Part shown: one piece after another, positions 1 to 8,224 of the stretch
Layout: every line of letters begins with the position of its first letter
Position numbering within the stretch: position 1 is the stretch's first letter
NCBI GenBank assembly: GCA_013360535.1
Contig: JABWBL010000042.1
Coordinates: 1 to 13,218 of the forward strand
DNA length: 13,218 nt
Source of the DNA: Planctomycetaceae bacterium
GTDB lineage: Bacteria > Planctomycetota > UBA1135 > GCA-002686595
Direction: 5' to 3'
Position numbers and translations under genes: made by a program
Notes under the pieces: generated by a model
What the model was told of the DNA's origin: nothing
The model's database searches: none
What the model saw: the letters and a program-made list of their open reading frames with translations, nothing else

Positions 1-1826
1 TGGCGCGACTGGCCCACGCACGCGCGCGGTTGCTCGCGGGCTCCGCGACGGGAACGCTGGTGGTGTCGGCCGAGATTGCGGACCCGAAGACGCCCCGCGC
101 GTTCGTCGAGGTTCCTCCCTGGCCCGCGAGTCCGGTGCAGCTGCGCGTCGGCCCGACCGGCGCGGTCGTAGTGAACGTCGTCGATGAGCAAGGTGAGACG
201 TTCGAGCAGCCCACCGAGGTGCAACTCACCGTGCGCGTGCCCGAAGGCCCCCCGTCCGTGCTGCACGGGTTTGCCCGAGGCGGGACCGTTACGTTTGAGC
301 ACCTGCCGCTCGGAGCGCAGCTCTCGTTCTTCTGCTTCCCGCGTGCCGAGGGTCGCTTCTCCGGCTCCGGAACCCATGCTCCAGGCCCGACGAGAGCTGG
401 GGAGCGCGTTCTGGTCGCCGCGACGGTCTGCAAGCCGGAAGCCACGCTCAGGGGTCGAGCGCTCGATCCGCAAGGTGTCCCGCTTGCGCGCGCGCAGCTG
501 CTGCTCTCGGTCCGCGTGGCCGCGCACCTGCCGCCGCTCGAGTCCGCGGAGAAGACGGAAACCGACGACGAGGGCCGCTTTCGGACGACCTTTCCCAAGT
601 CGCTGGGCGCGGACGTTCGCGAGCCCGTGCTGGTCGCGCGAGCCGACGATGGCGCTCTCGAGGGCGTGGCGGCGTTCCGCGCAAGTTCCGTGGCCGCCGA
701 CGCGGAACTCGGCGACATTCGGCTCGAGCCCGCGCCCCGACTCGTTTCCGGTCGCGTGCTGGACGAGAACGGCGCGCCGATCGCGGGCGCGCACGTCCGC
801 CTGTTCCACTTCACCCCGGGAGCGCAGACGAGCGAGTTTGGTGTCGAGGCCGAGGGCCTGGCCGTCGTCGAGTGGGAACTCGACACGCTGCGCGAAACTC
901 GTTCGGACGAGCGTGGAGCGTTCGAGCTGGCCGTGCGAGAGCCGCGTGGGCGTTATGCCCTGCGAGCCACCGCGCCGGGTTTTGCTGCGGGCCCACAAGT
1001 TCCGTTCGAAGCGGGTGCAGGCGATGTGGAGCTGGTCCTCCGGCGCACGCTCGATCCGCTGCGTGGCCGAGTGCTCGCGCCCACGGCCGACTCGCTCGTG
1101 CGCCTGTCGATCCGCGCCGGCTTGCAAGCCGGAACGATCGACGCCTTCGGGCGCTTCACGATCCCTCGTCGTTCTCCGGAGCCTGTCGACGTCGTCCTGC
1201 ACGCCGACGGGCTGGGTTCGGAACCGTTGCTCACGATCGCGCAGGTGAGCGATCCGCGGGACCCGCGCCTGGCGACGCTCGACCTGCGGGAGCTCGTGCG
1301 CGAGTTCCGTTTCCGAGTCGTCGGTCGAGACGAACTCCCCGTTCGGTCGGTCAAGGTTTCGGGCCGCGCGCGCTCTGGAACCGGCTGGCAGCTCGAGTCT
1401 CCAGGACTGGTGTGCCTGCTCTCCCGGGAGTCGCTGCTCGATCTCGAACTCAAGGCCGATGGCTACTTGCCCGCGAGCTTCGTCGGTGTCCGCTCCGGCG
1501 ACGTGCTCACGCTCGAGCGCTTGCCCGCGCTGCTCCTGCGCTTGCCAGAGTCCCTGCCCGCTGCCGGCGACGGCCTTGTCTACTTGGTCCAGGCCACGCG
1601 CACGGACTCCAAGCGGCAGTCGATCTCGTTCGACTCGGGTCGCGAGCGCCGACTGCAACTGCCCGGGCCGGGCCAGTGGACAGTGCTCTGGACCGTTCGC
1701 GGCACCACCAAGTTGCTGAGCCAGGTCGAAGTCACCGTCGAGCGCGAGGACGTCGAGTGCGTGCTCGACGCCAAGCTTGGCGATGTCGAGGCGGCGCGAG
1801 CTGAGGTGAGGGCGAAGCGCAAGTGA
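1..1826 (+). CDS. Repeat-module beta-sandwich protein (5'-truncated), paralogue of the next gene
   Basis: The reading frame is open from base 3, so the gene starts upstream of the window; the TTG at 30 is not a likely start. The first visible codons (ARLAHARARLLAG) match residues 215-227 of the downstream protein (ARLGHARARLMAG), so roughly 215 N-terminal residues are probably missing. The protein shows repeated modules of the carboxypeptidase-regulatory-like type: LRGRALDPQGVPLARA near base 445, LVSGRVLDENGAPIAGAHV near 739 followed by RSDERGAFEL, and PLRGRVLAP near 1060 followed by DAFGRFTI. Such modules are extracytoplasmic beta-sandwiches in known families. The stretch LPESLPAAGDGL (about 1540-1575) and the ending DVECVLD are shared with the paralogue. 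No enzyme motif is visible. It ends 52 bp before the next gene and is probably co-transcribed with it. Function unknown; an envelope or secreted structural or binding role is inferred. Confidence 0.85.
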   Translation, partial: ARLAHARARLLAGSATGTLVVSAEIADPKTPRAFVEVPPWPASPVQLRVGPTGAVVVNVVDEQGETFEQPTEVQLTVRVPEGPPSVLHGFARGGTVTFEHLPLGAQLSFFCFPRAEGRFSGSGTHAPGPTRAGERVLVAATVCKPEATLRGRALDPQGVPLARAQLLLSVRVAAHLPPLESAEKTETDDEGRFRTTFPKSLGADVREPVLVARADDGALEGVAAFRASSVAADAELGDIRLEPAPRLVSGRVLDENGAPIAGAHVRLFHFTPGAQTSEFGVEAEGLAVVEWELDTLRETRSDERGAFELAVREPRGRYALRATAPGFAAGPQVPFEAGAGDVELVLRRTLDPLRGRVLAPTADSLVRLSIRAGLQAGTIDAFGRFTIPRRSPEPVDVVLHADGLGSEPLLTIAQVSDPRDPRLATLDLRELVREFRFRVVGRDELPVRSVKVSGRARSGTGWQLESPGLVCLLSRESLLDLELKADGYLPASFVGVRSGDVLTLERLPALLLRLPESLPAAGDGLVYLVQATRTDSKRQSISFDSGRERRLQLPGPGQWTVLWTVRGTTKLLSQVEVTVEREDVECVLDAKLGDVEAARAEVRAKRK

Positions 1827-1864
1827 GCGGAGTATCGTCGAGCTCTCGTCGAATGCCTTCGTCG

Positions 1865-1880
1865 ATGCAGGAACCTGCAT
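1865..1880 (+). promoter_or_regulatory. Inverted repeat covering ribosome-binding site and start codon
   Basis: ATGCAGGAACCTGCAT has 7-base perfectly complementary arms around AA. It contains the AGGA ribosome-binding sequence, and its right arm holds the first two bases of the ATG at 1879. In RNA it could fold as a 6-bp stem with a GAAC loop and hide the start site; in DNA it could be a small operator. The arrangement is seen directly; any regulatory role is inference. Confidence 0.35.
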
Positions 1881-4374
1881 GATGCGCGCGCTTTCGTGGA
1901 GTCTCGCGGTGGCGATCGTGTTGACGATCGTGCTCCTGTACCTGTTCCTGTCTCGCGAGCGCGACGGCGAGCGCGACGGCGAGAGTGCGGAGATCGCCGC
2001 GAATCCTCAGAAGTCCACCGAGCAGCTCCTGAGCGTCGAACAGGCCGCCGCGGAGCCTGCGTCACGCGAGGCTGCCGCCGGGCTCCGAGACAAGAGTTCG
2101 TCGCAGGATCCTTCGACTGCCGTCCTCGTGCGTGTGGTCGATTGGCAACACTTCGCGCCGGTCGTGGGTGCCGAGGTCCGCTGGGCGAGCTACGACTGGA
2201 TGTCGAACGCGTGGGGCGGCGCGGAACGCGACGCTCGCTTGCTCGCGAGCGCTCTCGTCGGGACGACGGATGAACGCGGTGAGTTTCGCGTCGGTCTCGA
2301 CGACACTCTGGGTTTCGTGCAGGCTCGCTCTGGCGAGCTCTGGGCAGAGGGTTCCGCAGTCGCGGGCAACGTTTGCGAACTCGTTCTCGCGCCCGATGGC
2401 GAGCTCGTGGTCGAGGTCCGTGACGAAAGTGGAACACCGCTCTCCGGAATCACGGTCCGCGCCGAGCGGAGTTCGAGGAGGAAAACGGCAGTCGAAGCCG
2501 AGACCAACGCGGAGGGTGTCGCGCGCCTCGGGCACGCGCGTGCGAGGCTCATGGCGGGCGCGACTGGCGGAACGCTGCTCGTGTCCATCGTGTCGCTGGA
2601 TCCGACCCGCGCTGCGTCGCTGGTCTCCGCCTCGCCATGGCCCACGGAGGCCATTGCGCTTCGGATGGGAGCGACTGGAGAGGTGCTCGTGCGGCTCGTG
2701 AACTCTCGCGGGGAGACGCTCGAAGCGCCGGTGCAGGTTCTGCTCGGTGCCTCCATCGAAGGACTGCCGCGCGCAGGTTCCCAGTTGATGTCCCGCGCGG
2801 GCGAGGTCCTGTTTCGAAACGTGGGACTCGACGCGCAGCTCGACGTCCTGGCGGGTTCGCCCGACGGCCGGCGAGGACACGAATCGCGCAAGGAATGTCC
2901 CGGTCCCACGAGGCCCGGCGAACGCATCGAGGTCACGCTCGAGATCGACGAGCCGCCGCTCCTTTTCTCGGGCCGCGCGCTGCGCGAGGACGGGACTCCC
3001 CTCCGTTTCGAGGCTCTCGACGTATCGCCTCGCGATGCCGCGCACCTGCCGACGACGGTCGGAGTGCTGGGACGCGTGCGCACCGATGGCGAAGGCCGCT
3101 TCCGGATGTTCGAGCGTTATCCGGAGTGGATGCTCACGGATGCGGCCAGCATGCTCGTCCGAGCGCAGACCGATGGAGCCGAGTGCGAGGTGCCGCTTCT
3201 GTCGCCCGCGCCCAGTTCCGGAATCGAGCTCGGCGACATCCGCCTGCTCGCCGTCCCGTCACTCGTCTCCGGTCGCGTGCTCTCCAGCGACGGCGGAGCG
3301 ATCGCCGACGCGTGGATCTCCTTGCAGTACAAATCCTCGAGACCCCCGCGTCCGCTGCCGGACGGTGTCGAAGTCGGGGGCGTGCCCGAGTGGAGCACGG
3401 ACTCCTCGCGAAGCGTGTTGAGCGACGCGCGAGGTCACTTCGAGCTGCGGGCCCCGCCGGTTTACGAGAGCACGGCGTTTCAGGTTTGGGCGGAGGGGTA
3501 CGAGCCTGGTCCCACGTTGTCGTTCCCGTCCGGAACGCAAGGCATCGAGGTCGTGCTGCAGCGAGGCGTCGTTCCTTTGCGCGGCCGAGTGCTCCTGCGG
3601 ACCCCCGATGCGCTCGCGCGCGTCTTCGTGAGCGCCGCCGGGCTCTCGGGCGGGAAGCCGGACGCCTTTGGGCGTTTCATGATTCTCCGCAGAACGCTCG
3701 CTCCCATCGACGTCGATGTGCGAGTCGACGGTCAGGGACCGGAGCCATTCCTGACGATCACACAGGTCACCGATGCCGACGATCCGCGGCTCGCGGCGAT
3801 CGACCTGCGGCCGCAGCTCAACGAGATCCGTGTTCACGTCGCCGGGCGTGGCGGCGAGCTCCTGCCCGAGGTCAAGCTCATGGGCCAGACTCCGACGGGT
3901 GGCGGTTGGCAGATCTTTTCCGACGGTGACGTGACGCTGCTGTCGCGCGACCTGACGGTCGACTTCGACGTGACGGCCGTGACGTTCCGCCCGGCGAATT
4001 TCCGGGCCGTTCGCGACGGAGTGGTCCTCGAACTCGAGCCTGCGCCGGCGCTGCTCCTGCACGTGCCCCAGTCTCTGCCCGCGGCCGGCGATGGACTCGC
4101 CTACGTCATCGACGTGTCCGGAGAGGACAAATGGAGCCACAGAGCGGTCCTGCGCGCGGGCCGCACAGCGCAGGTTCCGCGCGTTCCGCTCGGGAAACTC
4201 GACGTCCGCTGGTCCGTCGCCGGCGGCGAGTCTCTCCTCGACGACGAGACCCTGCAACGCTCCACGCTCGAGGTCGAGACGGTGGACGTCGAGTGCACGC
4301 TCGAAGTCTCGCCGGAGGCGGTCGGAGCCGCGTTGGCCGACGTTCAGGCGCGCGCGCGGAAGAGCGTGAAGTAG
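1879..4374 (+). CDS. Membrane-anchored repeat-module beta-sandwich protein, 831 aa
   Basis: The protein starts with a short N-terminus and one hydrophobic segment (about residues 5-24, LSWSLAVAIVLTIVLLYLFL). A charged, low-complexity linker follows (SRERDGERDG and onward, residues 25-78), then a long series of carboxypeptidase-regulatory / Cna-B-like modules: near 80-140 (ending TTDERGEFRV), 173-217, 267-315, 362-412 (FSGRALREDGTPL ... RTDGEGRFRM), 462-525 (VSGRVLSSDGGAI ... LSDARGHFEL) and 566-603 (PLRGRVLL ... DAFGRFMI), then a C-terminal region shared with the paralogue (PQSLPAAGDGLAY, DVECTLEV). A single-pass envelope protein with the modules outside the cytoplasm is inferred. The ATG at 1879 is preceded by AGGA at 1869-1872; the adjacent ATG at 1882 is equally possible. 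It is 52 bp downstream of its paralogue and overlaps the convergent radical SAM gene by 31 bp. No catalytic residues are recognised, so the function is unknown. Confidence 0.9.
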   Translation: MMRALSWSLAVAIVLTIVLLYLFLSRERDGERDGESAEIAANPQKSTEQLLSVEQAAAEPASREAAAGLRDKSSSQDPSTAVLVRVVDWQHFAPVVGAEVRWASYDWMSNAWGGAERDARLLASALVGTTDERGEFRVGLDDTLGFVQARSGELWAEGSAVAGNVCELVLAPDGELVVEVRDESGTPLSGITVRAERSSRRKTAVEAETNAEGVARLGHARARLMAGATGGTLLVSIVSLDPTRAASLVSASPWPTEAIALRMGATGEVLVRLVNSRGETLEAPVQVLLGASIEGLPRAGSQLMSRAGEVLFRNVGLDAQLDVLAGSPDGRRGHESRKECPGPTRPGERIEVTLEIDEPPLLFSGRALREDGTPLRFEALDVSPRDAAHLPTTVGVLGRVRTDGEGRFRMFERYPEWMLTDAASMLVRAQTDGAECEVPLLSPAPSSGIELGDIRLLAVPSLVSGRVLSSDGGAIADAWISLQYKSSRPPRPLPDGVEVGGVPEWSTDSSRSVLSDARGHFELRAPPVYESTAFQVWAEGYEPGPTLSFPSGTQGIEVVLQRGVVPLRGRVLLRTPDALARVFVSAAGLSGGKPDAFGRFMILRRTLAPIDVDVRVDGQGPEPFLTITQVTDADDPRLAAIDLRPQLNEIRVHVAGRGGELLPEVKLMGQTPTGGGWQIFSDGDVTLLSRDLTVDFDVTAVTFRPANFRAVRDGVVLELEPAPALLLHVPQSLPAAGDGLAYVIDVSGEDKWSHRAVLRAGRTAQVPRVPLGKLDVRWSVAGGESLLDDETLQRSTLEVETVDVECTLEVSPEAVGAALADVQARARKSVK
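1957..1980 (+). repeat. Two tandem 12-bp repeats in the linker coding region
   Basis: GAGCGCGACGGC occurs twice in direct succession, encoding ERDG ERDG just after the membrane segment of the 831-aa protein. Because the length is a multiple of three, changes in copy number would keep the frame and only alter linker length. Confidence 0.8.
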
Positions 4375-5750
4375 CGCACGACCTTGCTGGCCAAGCGCAG
4401 CGGGTGGCGCAGCTCGCGGGCGAGGCGGCGCGGGCGGCGGTAGAAGCGGCGGTAGGCCTCGCGGATCTTGGACTCGATCTGGGCGGCGCTCATGAACTCG
4501 TTGCCTTCGAGCGCCTTGAAGCCGGTCATGGTGGCGTAGTCGAAGTCGCGCTCGCCCTTGAGCATCTTGTAGAGCGGCGTGCCCGGGTAGGCGGTGACGG
4601 CGCAGAACTGCACCTGGTCGGGATCGCAACGCTCGACGAGGCGCAGCGTGTCCTCGACCATCGCCGGGGTTTCCTCGGGGAAACCGATCATGCAGAAGGC
4701 GCGCGTCTCGATGCCGAGCTCGCGCGCGTCGCGGAAGACCTTCACGGCCTGTTCGTGGTCGAGCAGCTTGGCGCCGCAGTGCTTGCGCTGGATCGTCTCG
4801 TTGCCCGACTCGACGCCGAGCGAGATGTGGACGCAGCCGGCCTTGGCCATCTTCTCGAGCAGCGGGCGGTCGAGCACCTTGACGGCGGTCTCGCACTGCC
4901 ACTTGAGGTCGAGCTTCTCGGCGAGGATACCGTCGCAGATTTCGTGCACGCGGTCCTTGCGCGTGGTGAAGATCGGGTCGCGGAACACGACGTGGTGCAC
5001 CTTGTGCACGCGCACGATCTCCACGAGCTCCTTGAGCACGTTCTGCGGGCTGCGGAAGCGGAAGCGCAGGCCCTGCGCCAGCGTGTAGCCGCAGAACGAG
5101 CAGTCGAGCGGGCAGCCGCGCGAGCTCTTGACGGTCGTGATCGGGCCTTCGACGCCGGGGAAGCGGTAGAGCTCGTTGCGGAGCAGATGCCGCGCGGGCA
5201 ACGGCAGGCTGTCGAGGTCCTTGATCTTGTCGCGCTCGGGCTCGTGCACGATCTCGCCGTCGGCGCGCTTCCACGTGATGCCCTCGACGCCCGCGAAGCC
5301 CTCACCCGCCGCGACGCGCCGCGCGAGGTCGCGCACGGTGTGCTCGGGCTCGCCGCGCACGACGCAATCGACGTTGTCCTGCGCAAAGATCTCGCCCGGC
5401 GTGAACGTCACCTGGCTGCCGAGGATCGCGACGGGCACTCTCAATCGCTCGCGCAACGTGCGCGCGAGCGCGAGGTCGCGGTCGAGCGAGGTCGACGAGC
5501 TGTCGAGCGCGACGAAGGCCGGGCGCTCCGCCACGATCGCGGCGACCGTTGCATCCGCGTCGAGCCCGCTCGCGTCCGCGTCGACGATGCGCAGCTCGTG
5601 GCCCTCGGCCTCGAGCACGCTCGCGACGTGCGCGAGCTCGATCGGCGGGTAGAGCAGCCCGGGATTGACCGCCATGCCAAAGCCCCCCATCAGCCCGCGG
5701 CTGACGCGGAACTCCGGAGGCGACGGCGGGCTGAGGAGGACGATCTTCAC
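4344..5750 (-). CDS. B12-binding-domain radical SAM protein, 468 aa
   Basis: The iron-sulfur cluster motif C213-x3-C217-x2-C220 (RGCPLDCSFCGY) marks a radical SAM enzyme. The N-terminal ~150 residues have the Rossmann-like layout of the cobalamin-binding domain in BchE/HpnJ-type proteins: KIVLLSPPSPP at the start, PPIELAHVASVLEAEGHEL near 35-53, and a GEPEHTVRDL segment near 133. Further core motifs are LGVESGNETI (311-320) and IGFPEETPAMVEDTLRL (355-371). Family members perform methylations, ring formations or other radical reactions, many on lipids or tetrapyrroles; the substrate here cannot be told. The start is GTG at 5750, just before KIVLLS; no in-frame ATG lies upstream before the pheT stop, and no clear Shine-Dalgarno sequence is visible. 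It lies 54 bp after pheT on the same strand, so it may be read through from the translation cluster. Its last nine codons overlap the convergent gene. Confidence 0.9.
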   Translation of the reverse strand: MKIVLLSPPSPPEFRVSRGLMGGFGMAVNPGLLYPPIELAHVASVLEAEGHELRIVDADASGLDADATVAAIVAERPAFVALDSSSTSLDRDLALARTLRERLRVPVAILGSQVTFTPGEIFAQDNVDCVVRGEPEHTVRDLARRVAAGEGFAGVEGITWKRADGEIVHEPERDKIKDLDSLPLPARHLLRNELYRFPGVEGPITTVKSSRGCPLDCSFCGYTLAQGLRFRFRSPQNVLKELVEIVRVHKVHHVVFRDPIFTTRKDRVHEICDGILAEKLDLKWQCETAVKVLDRPLLEKMAKAGCVHISLGVESGNETIQRKHCGAKLLDHEQAVKVFRDARELGIETRAFCMIGFPEETPAMVEDTLRLVERCDPDQVQFCAVTAYPGTPLYKMLKGERDFDYATMTGFKALEGNEFMSAAQIESKIREAYRRFYRRPRRLARELRHPLRLASKVVRYFTLFRARA

Positions 5751-5804
5751 GGGCTGGCGGGAGCGTCGGGGAGCGGCTTCTTCGGCGCGCCCCCCATCCG
5801 AACT

Positions 5805-8222
5805 CTACTCCCGCCGCAACTCGCCGCCCAGTTCGCCCGCGGCGCGCTCGACGCGCTCGAGGAACTTCTTGACGTCCGCCTCGTTCAGGGTGCGGTCGGC
5901 GGCCTGCAGCGTGACGTGCCAGGCGAGCGACTTGCGGCCGGCGCCGAGGCGCTCGCCCGCGTACACGTCGAACAGCTCCAGCCCGGCGACGAGGCCCTTG
6001 CCGCAGGCCTCGAGCTTGGCCTTGACCTCGCCCGCGGGCCGTTCTTCCGGCAGCGCGAGCGCCACGTCGACGCGGGTCGCGGGGGACTGCGGCACGGGCG
6101 TGTAGCGCCGCGCGCGCACGGGGGCGCCGAGCAGCGCGTCGATCGACACGAGCGCGACCGCGACGTCGTTCTCGAGTTCGCCCGCGAGCCCGAGCGCACG
6201 CGCGAGACCCGGCTCGAGCATCGCGACGACGCCCGCGTCCTCCGCTGCCTCGCCGAAACGCAGCGCAACGGCTCGGCCGGGATGTGCCCACGCCGGCGCC
6301 GCCTCGCAGCGCACGAACTTCGTCGCCTCGAGGCCGAGCGAACGCACGAGGTCCTCGACAACGCTCTCGAGCTCGCTCAAGGCGTTGTCGTCGAAGCGCG
6401 CGTCCTTGGCGCGCGCCGGCCGCGCGAGCGCGAGCGCCACTTCGTGCAGCTCCTTCGGCTCGTCGCCGTCCTGCGGCACGTAGCCCTTGCCGACTTCGAA
6501 GAGCCGCACTTCGCCCGCGCGTCGCCGATTGGGCTCGAGCAGCGCGAGCAGGCTCGTCGCGACGCTGCGCCGCACGCGCGACGCGCCGTCGGTGATCGGA
6601 TTGAGCACTTGCACGTGCTCGACCGCGTTCATCGAGAGCTTCTCGACGAGCGTGTCCGGAACGAACGAGTAGCTGATCTGCTGGCGGAAGCGTGCGCTGC
6701 CCGCGAGGCGATCCTCGATTGCACGCACGATGCGGCGGCGTTCGTCGCGCGGCGGCGGCACGAGCGCGCCGACCAGCGGCTGCTCAGGGACGTTGCCGTA
6801 GCGGAAGATGCGGCCGACTTCCTCGACGAGGTCCTGCTCGATTCCGATGTCCTTCGTCGCGCGGATCGAAGGCACGCTGACCTCGAGCGCGTCGCCCGCG
6901 GGCTTCACGCCAAATCCCAGCCGCACGAGAATGTCGGTGACGCCAGAGTCGTCGATCGGCGCGCCGAGCAACTGGCGCACGCGCGAGCCCCGCAGGCGGA
7001 TCGTCTTGGCCGCGCTCTTCCACGTGCCGACGTCGGTGACCGGCGCCGCGATGCGCACTTCTGGCTGTTCGGCCTGCAGCAGTCGGACCAAGTGCGCGGC
7101 GGCCTTCGGGACGAGCTCGGGATCGAGCGTCTTCTCGAAACGCGCCGAAGCGTCGGTGCGCAGCGCGAGCCGCGACGACGTGCGGCGCACGGTCGGCGCA
7201 TGGAACGCGGCAACTTCGAGCACGAGGCGCGACGTGTCGCCTTCGACCTTCGAACCGTCGCCGCCCATGATTCCGGCGAGCGCGACGGGCTCGTCGCCGT
7301 TGCAGATGAGCAGGTCCGTGTCCCCAAGCTTGCGCTCGAGCTCGTCGAGCGTCTTCAGCGTCTCACCCGCGCGCGCCTTGCGCACGACGATGCCCTGCGG
7401 GCCGATCTTGCGCGCGTCGAACAGATGGTTGGGCTGCCCGAGGTCGAGCATCACGAAGTTCGACAGGTCCACGAGCAGGTCGAGCGGCCGCTGGCCGACG
7501 GCGAGCAAGAGGCTCTTCAGCCACAGCGGGCTCTTCGTCGCGCGCGCGCCTTCGACGACGAGCGCCATGTAGCGCGAGCACGCGTCGCTCTCGATACGCA
7601 CCGGACATGCCGGGCCCGTTCCGAGCGTGGGCAGCGTGAGGTCGAGCGGCTTGAGCGGGCGGCGCAGGATCGCGGCGAGTTCGCTTGCGATGCCGCGGTG
7701 CCCCCACAGGTCCGGCCGGTGCGTGACCGACTTGTTGTCGATCTCGATCACCCAGTCGGCGAGGCCGAGCGCATCCGCGACACGCGCGCCGACCTTCAGT
7801 CCCGCGGGCAATTCCCAGATGCCGTCGTGCTCTTGCCCAAGCCCGAGCTCACGCTCCGAACAGATCATCCCGTTCGACTCGACGCCGCGGATCTTCGACT
7901 TCTTGATCTTGAAGTCGCCCGGCAGCGCCGTGCCCGCGGTCGCGACGGCGACGACCAGCCCCGCACGCACGTTCGGCGCTCCGCACACGATCTGCAGCGG
8001 CTCTCCGGCGCCGACGTCGACCTTGCACACCGACAGCTTGTCCGCGTCGGGGTGCTTGTCGCGCTCGAGCACGTGCCCGATCGTCACGTCGGAGAGGTGC
8101 GGCAAGAACGCTTCGACACCTTCGACCTCGGCGGTCGAGAGCGTCAGTTCCTTGGCGATGTCGACAGCGCACGCGCCCGTCAGGTCGACGTGTCGCGCGA
8201 GCCAGCGGTAGCTCAGTTTCAT
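5805..8222 (-). CDS. pheT: Phenylalanyl-tRNA synthetase beta subunit
   Basis: This is the beta chain of the cytoplasmic alpha2-beta2 enzyme that charges tRNA-Phe. At 805 aa it has the full bacterial architecture: an N-terminal MKLSYRWLARHVDL, an EMAP-like tRNA-binding fold at about 40-150 (VLERDKHPDADKLSVCKVD, IRGVESNGMICSEREL), a B3/B4 editing domain at about 210-375 (DLSNFVMLDLGQPNHLFDA, LAGIMGG), a B5 domain near 405-475, a pseudo-catalytic core (EQDLVEEVGRIFRYGNVP onward), and a C-terminal anticodon-binding ferredoxin-like domain at about 707-800 (RRYTPVPQSPATRVDVAL). The open frame extends 75 codons upstream, but those run into pheS and have no family resemblance. The ATG at 8222, two bases after the pheS stop, gives the expected protein, and a GGAG lies 11 bases upstream inside pheS. 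Close coupling with pheS suggests translational coupling. Nothing is missing or odd. Confidence 0.97.
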   Translation of the reverse strand: MKLSYRWLARHVDLTGACAVDIAKELTLSTAEVEGVEAFLPHLSDVTIGHVLERDKHPDADKLSVCKVDVGAGEPLQIVCGAPNVRAGLVVAVATAGTALPGDFKIKKSKIRGVESNGMICSERELGLGQEHDGIWELPAGLKVGARVADALGLADWVIEIDNKSVTHRPDLWGHRGIASELAAILRRPLKPLDLTLPTLGTGPACPVRIESDACSRYMALVVEGARATKSPLWLKSLLLAVGQRPLDLLVDLSNFVMLDLGQPNHLFDARKIGPQGIVVRKARAGETLKTLDELERKLGDTDLLICNGDEPVALAGIMGGDGSKVEGDTSRLVLEVAAFHAPTVRRTSSRLALRTDASARFEKTLDPELVPKAAAHLVRLLQAEQPEVRIAAPVTDVGTWKSAAKTIRLRGSRVRQLLGAPIDDSGVTDILVRLGFGVKPAGDALEVSVPSIRATKDIGIEQDLVEEVGRIFRYGNVPEQPLVGALVPPPRDERRRIVRAIEDRLAGSARFRQQISYSFVPDTLVEKLSMNAVEHVQVLNPITDGASRVRRSVATSLLALLEPNRRRAGEVRLFEVGKGYVPQDGDEPKELHEVALALARPARAKDARFDDNALSELESVVEDLVRSLGLEATKFVRCEAAPAWAHPGRAVALRFGEAAEDAGVVAMLEPGLARALGLAGELENDVAVALVSIDALLGAPVRARRYTPVPQSPATRVDVALALPEERPAGEVKAKLEACGKGLVAGLELFDVYAGERLGAGRKSLAWHVTLQAADRTLNEADVKKFLERVERAAGELGGELRRE

Positions 8223-8224
8223 GG

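Noticed and set aside
872..1804. 310-codon plus-strand open frame inside the first repeat-module gene
   Set aside because: Frame-shifted shadow, very Arg/Ala-rich; the main frame is supported by alignment with its paralogue.
3259..5274. 671-codon minus-strand open frame across the radical SAM gene and the end of the 831-aa gene
   Set aside because: It lies out of frame with the radical SAM gene and antisense to the envelope gene; it is low in complexity and has no family motifs.
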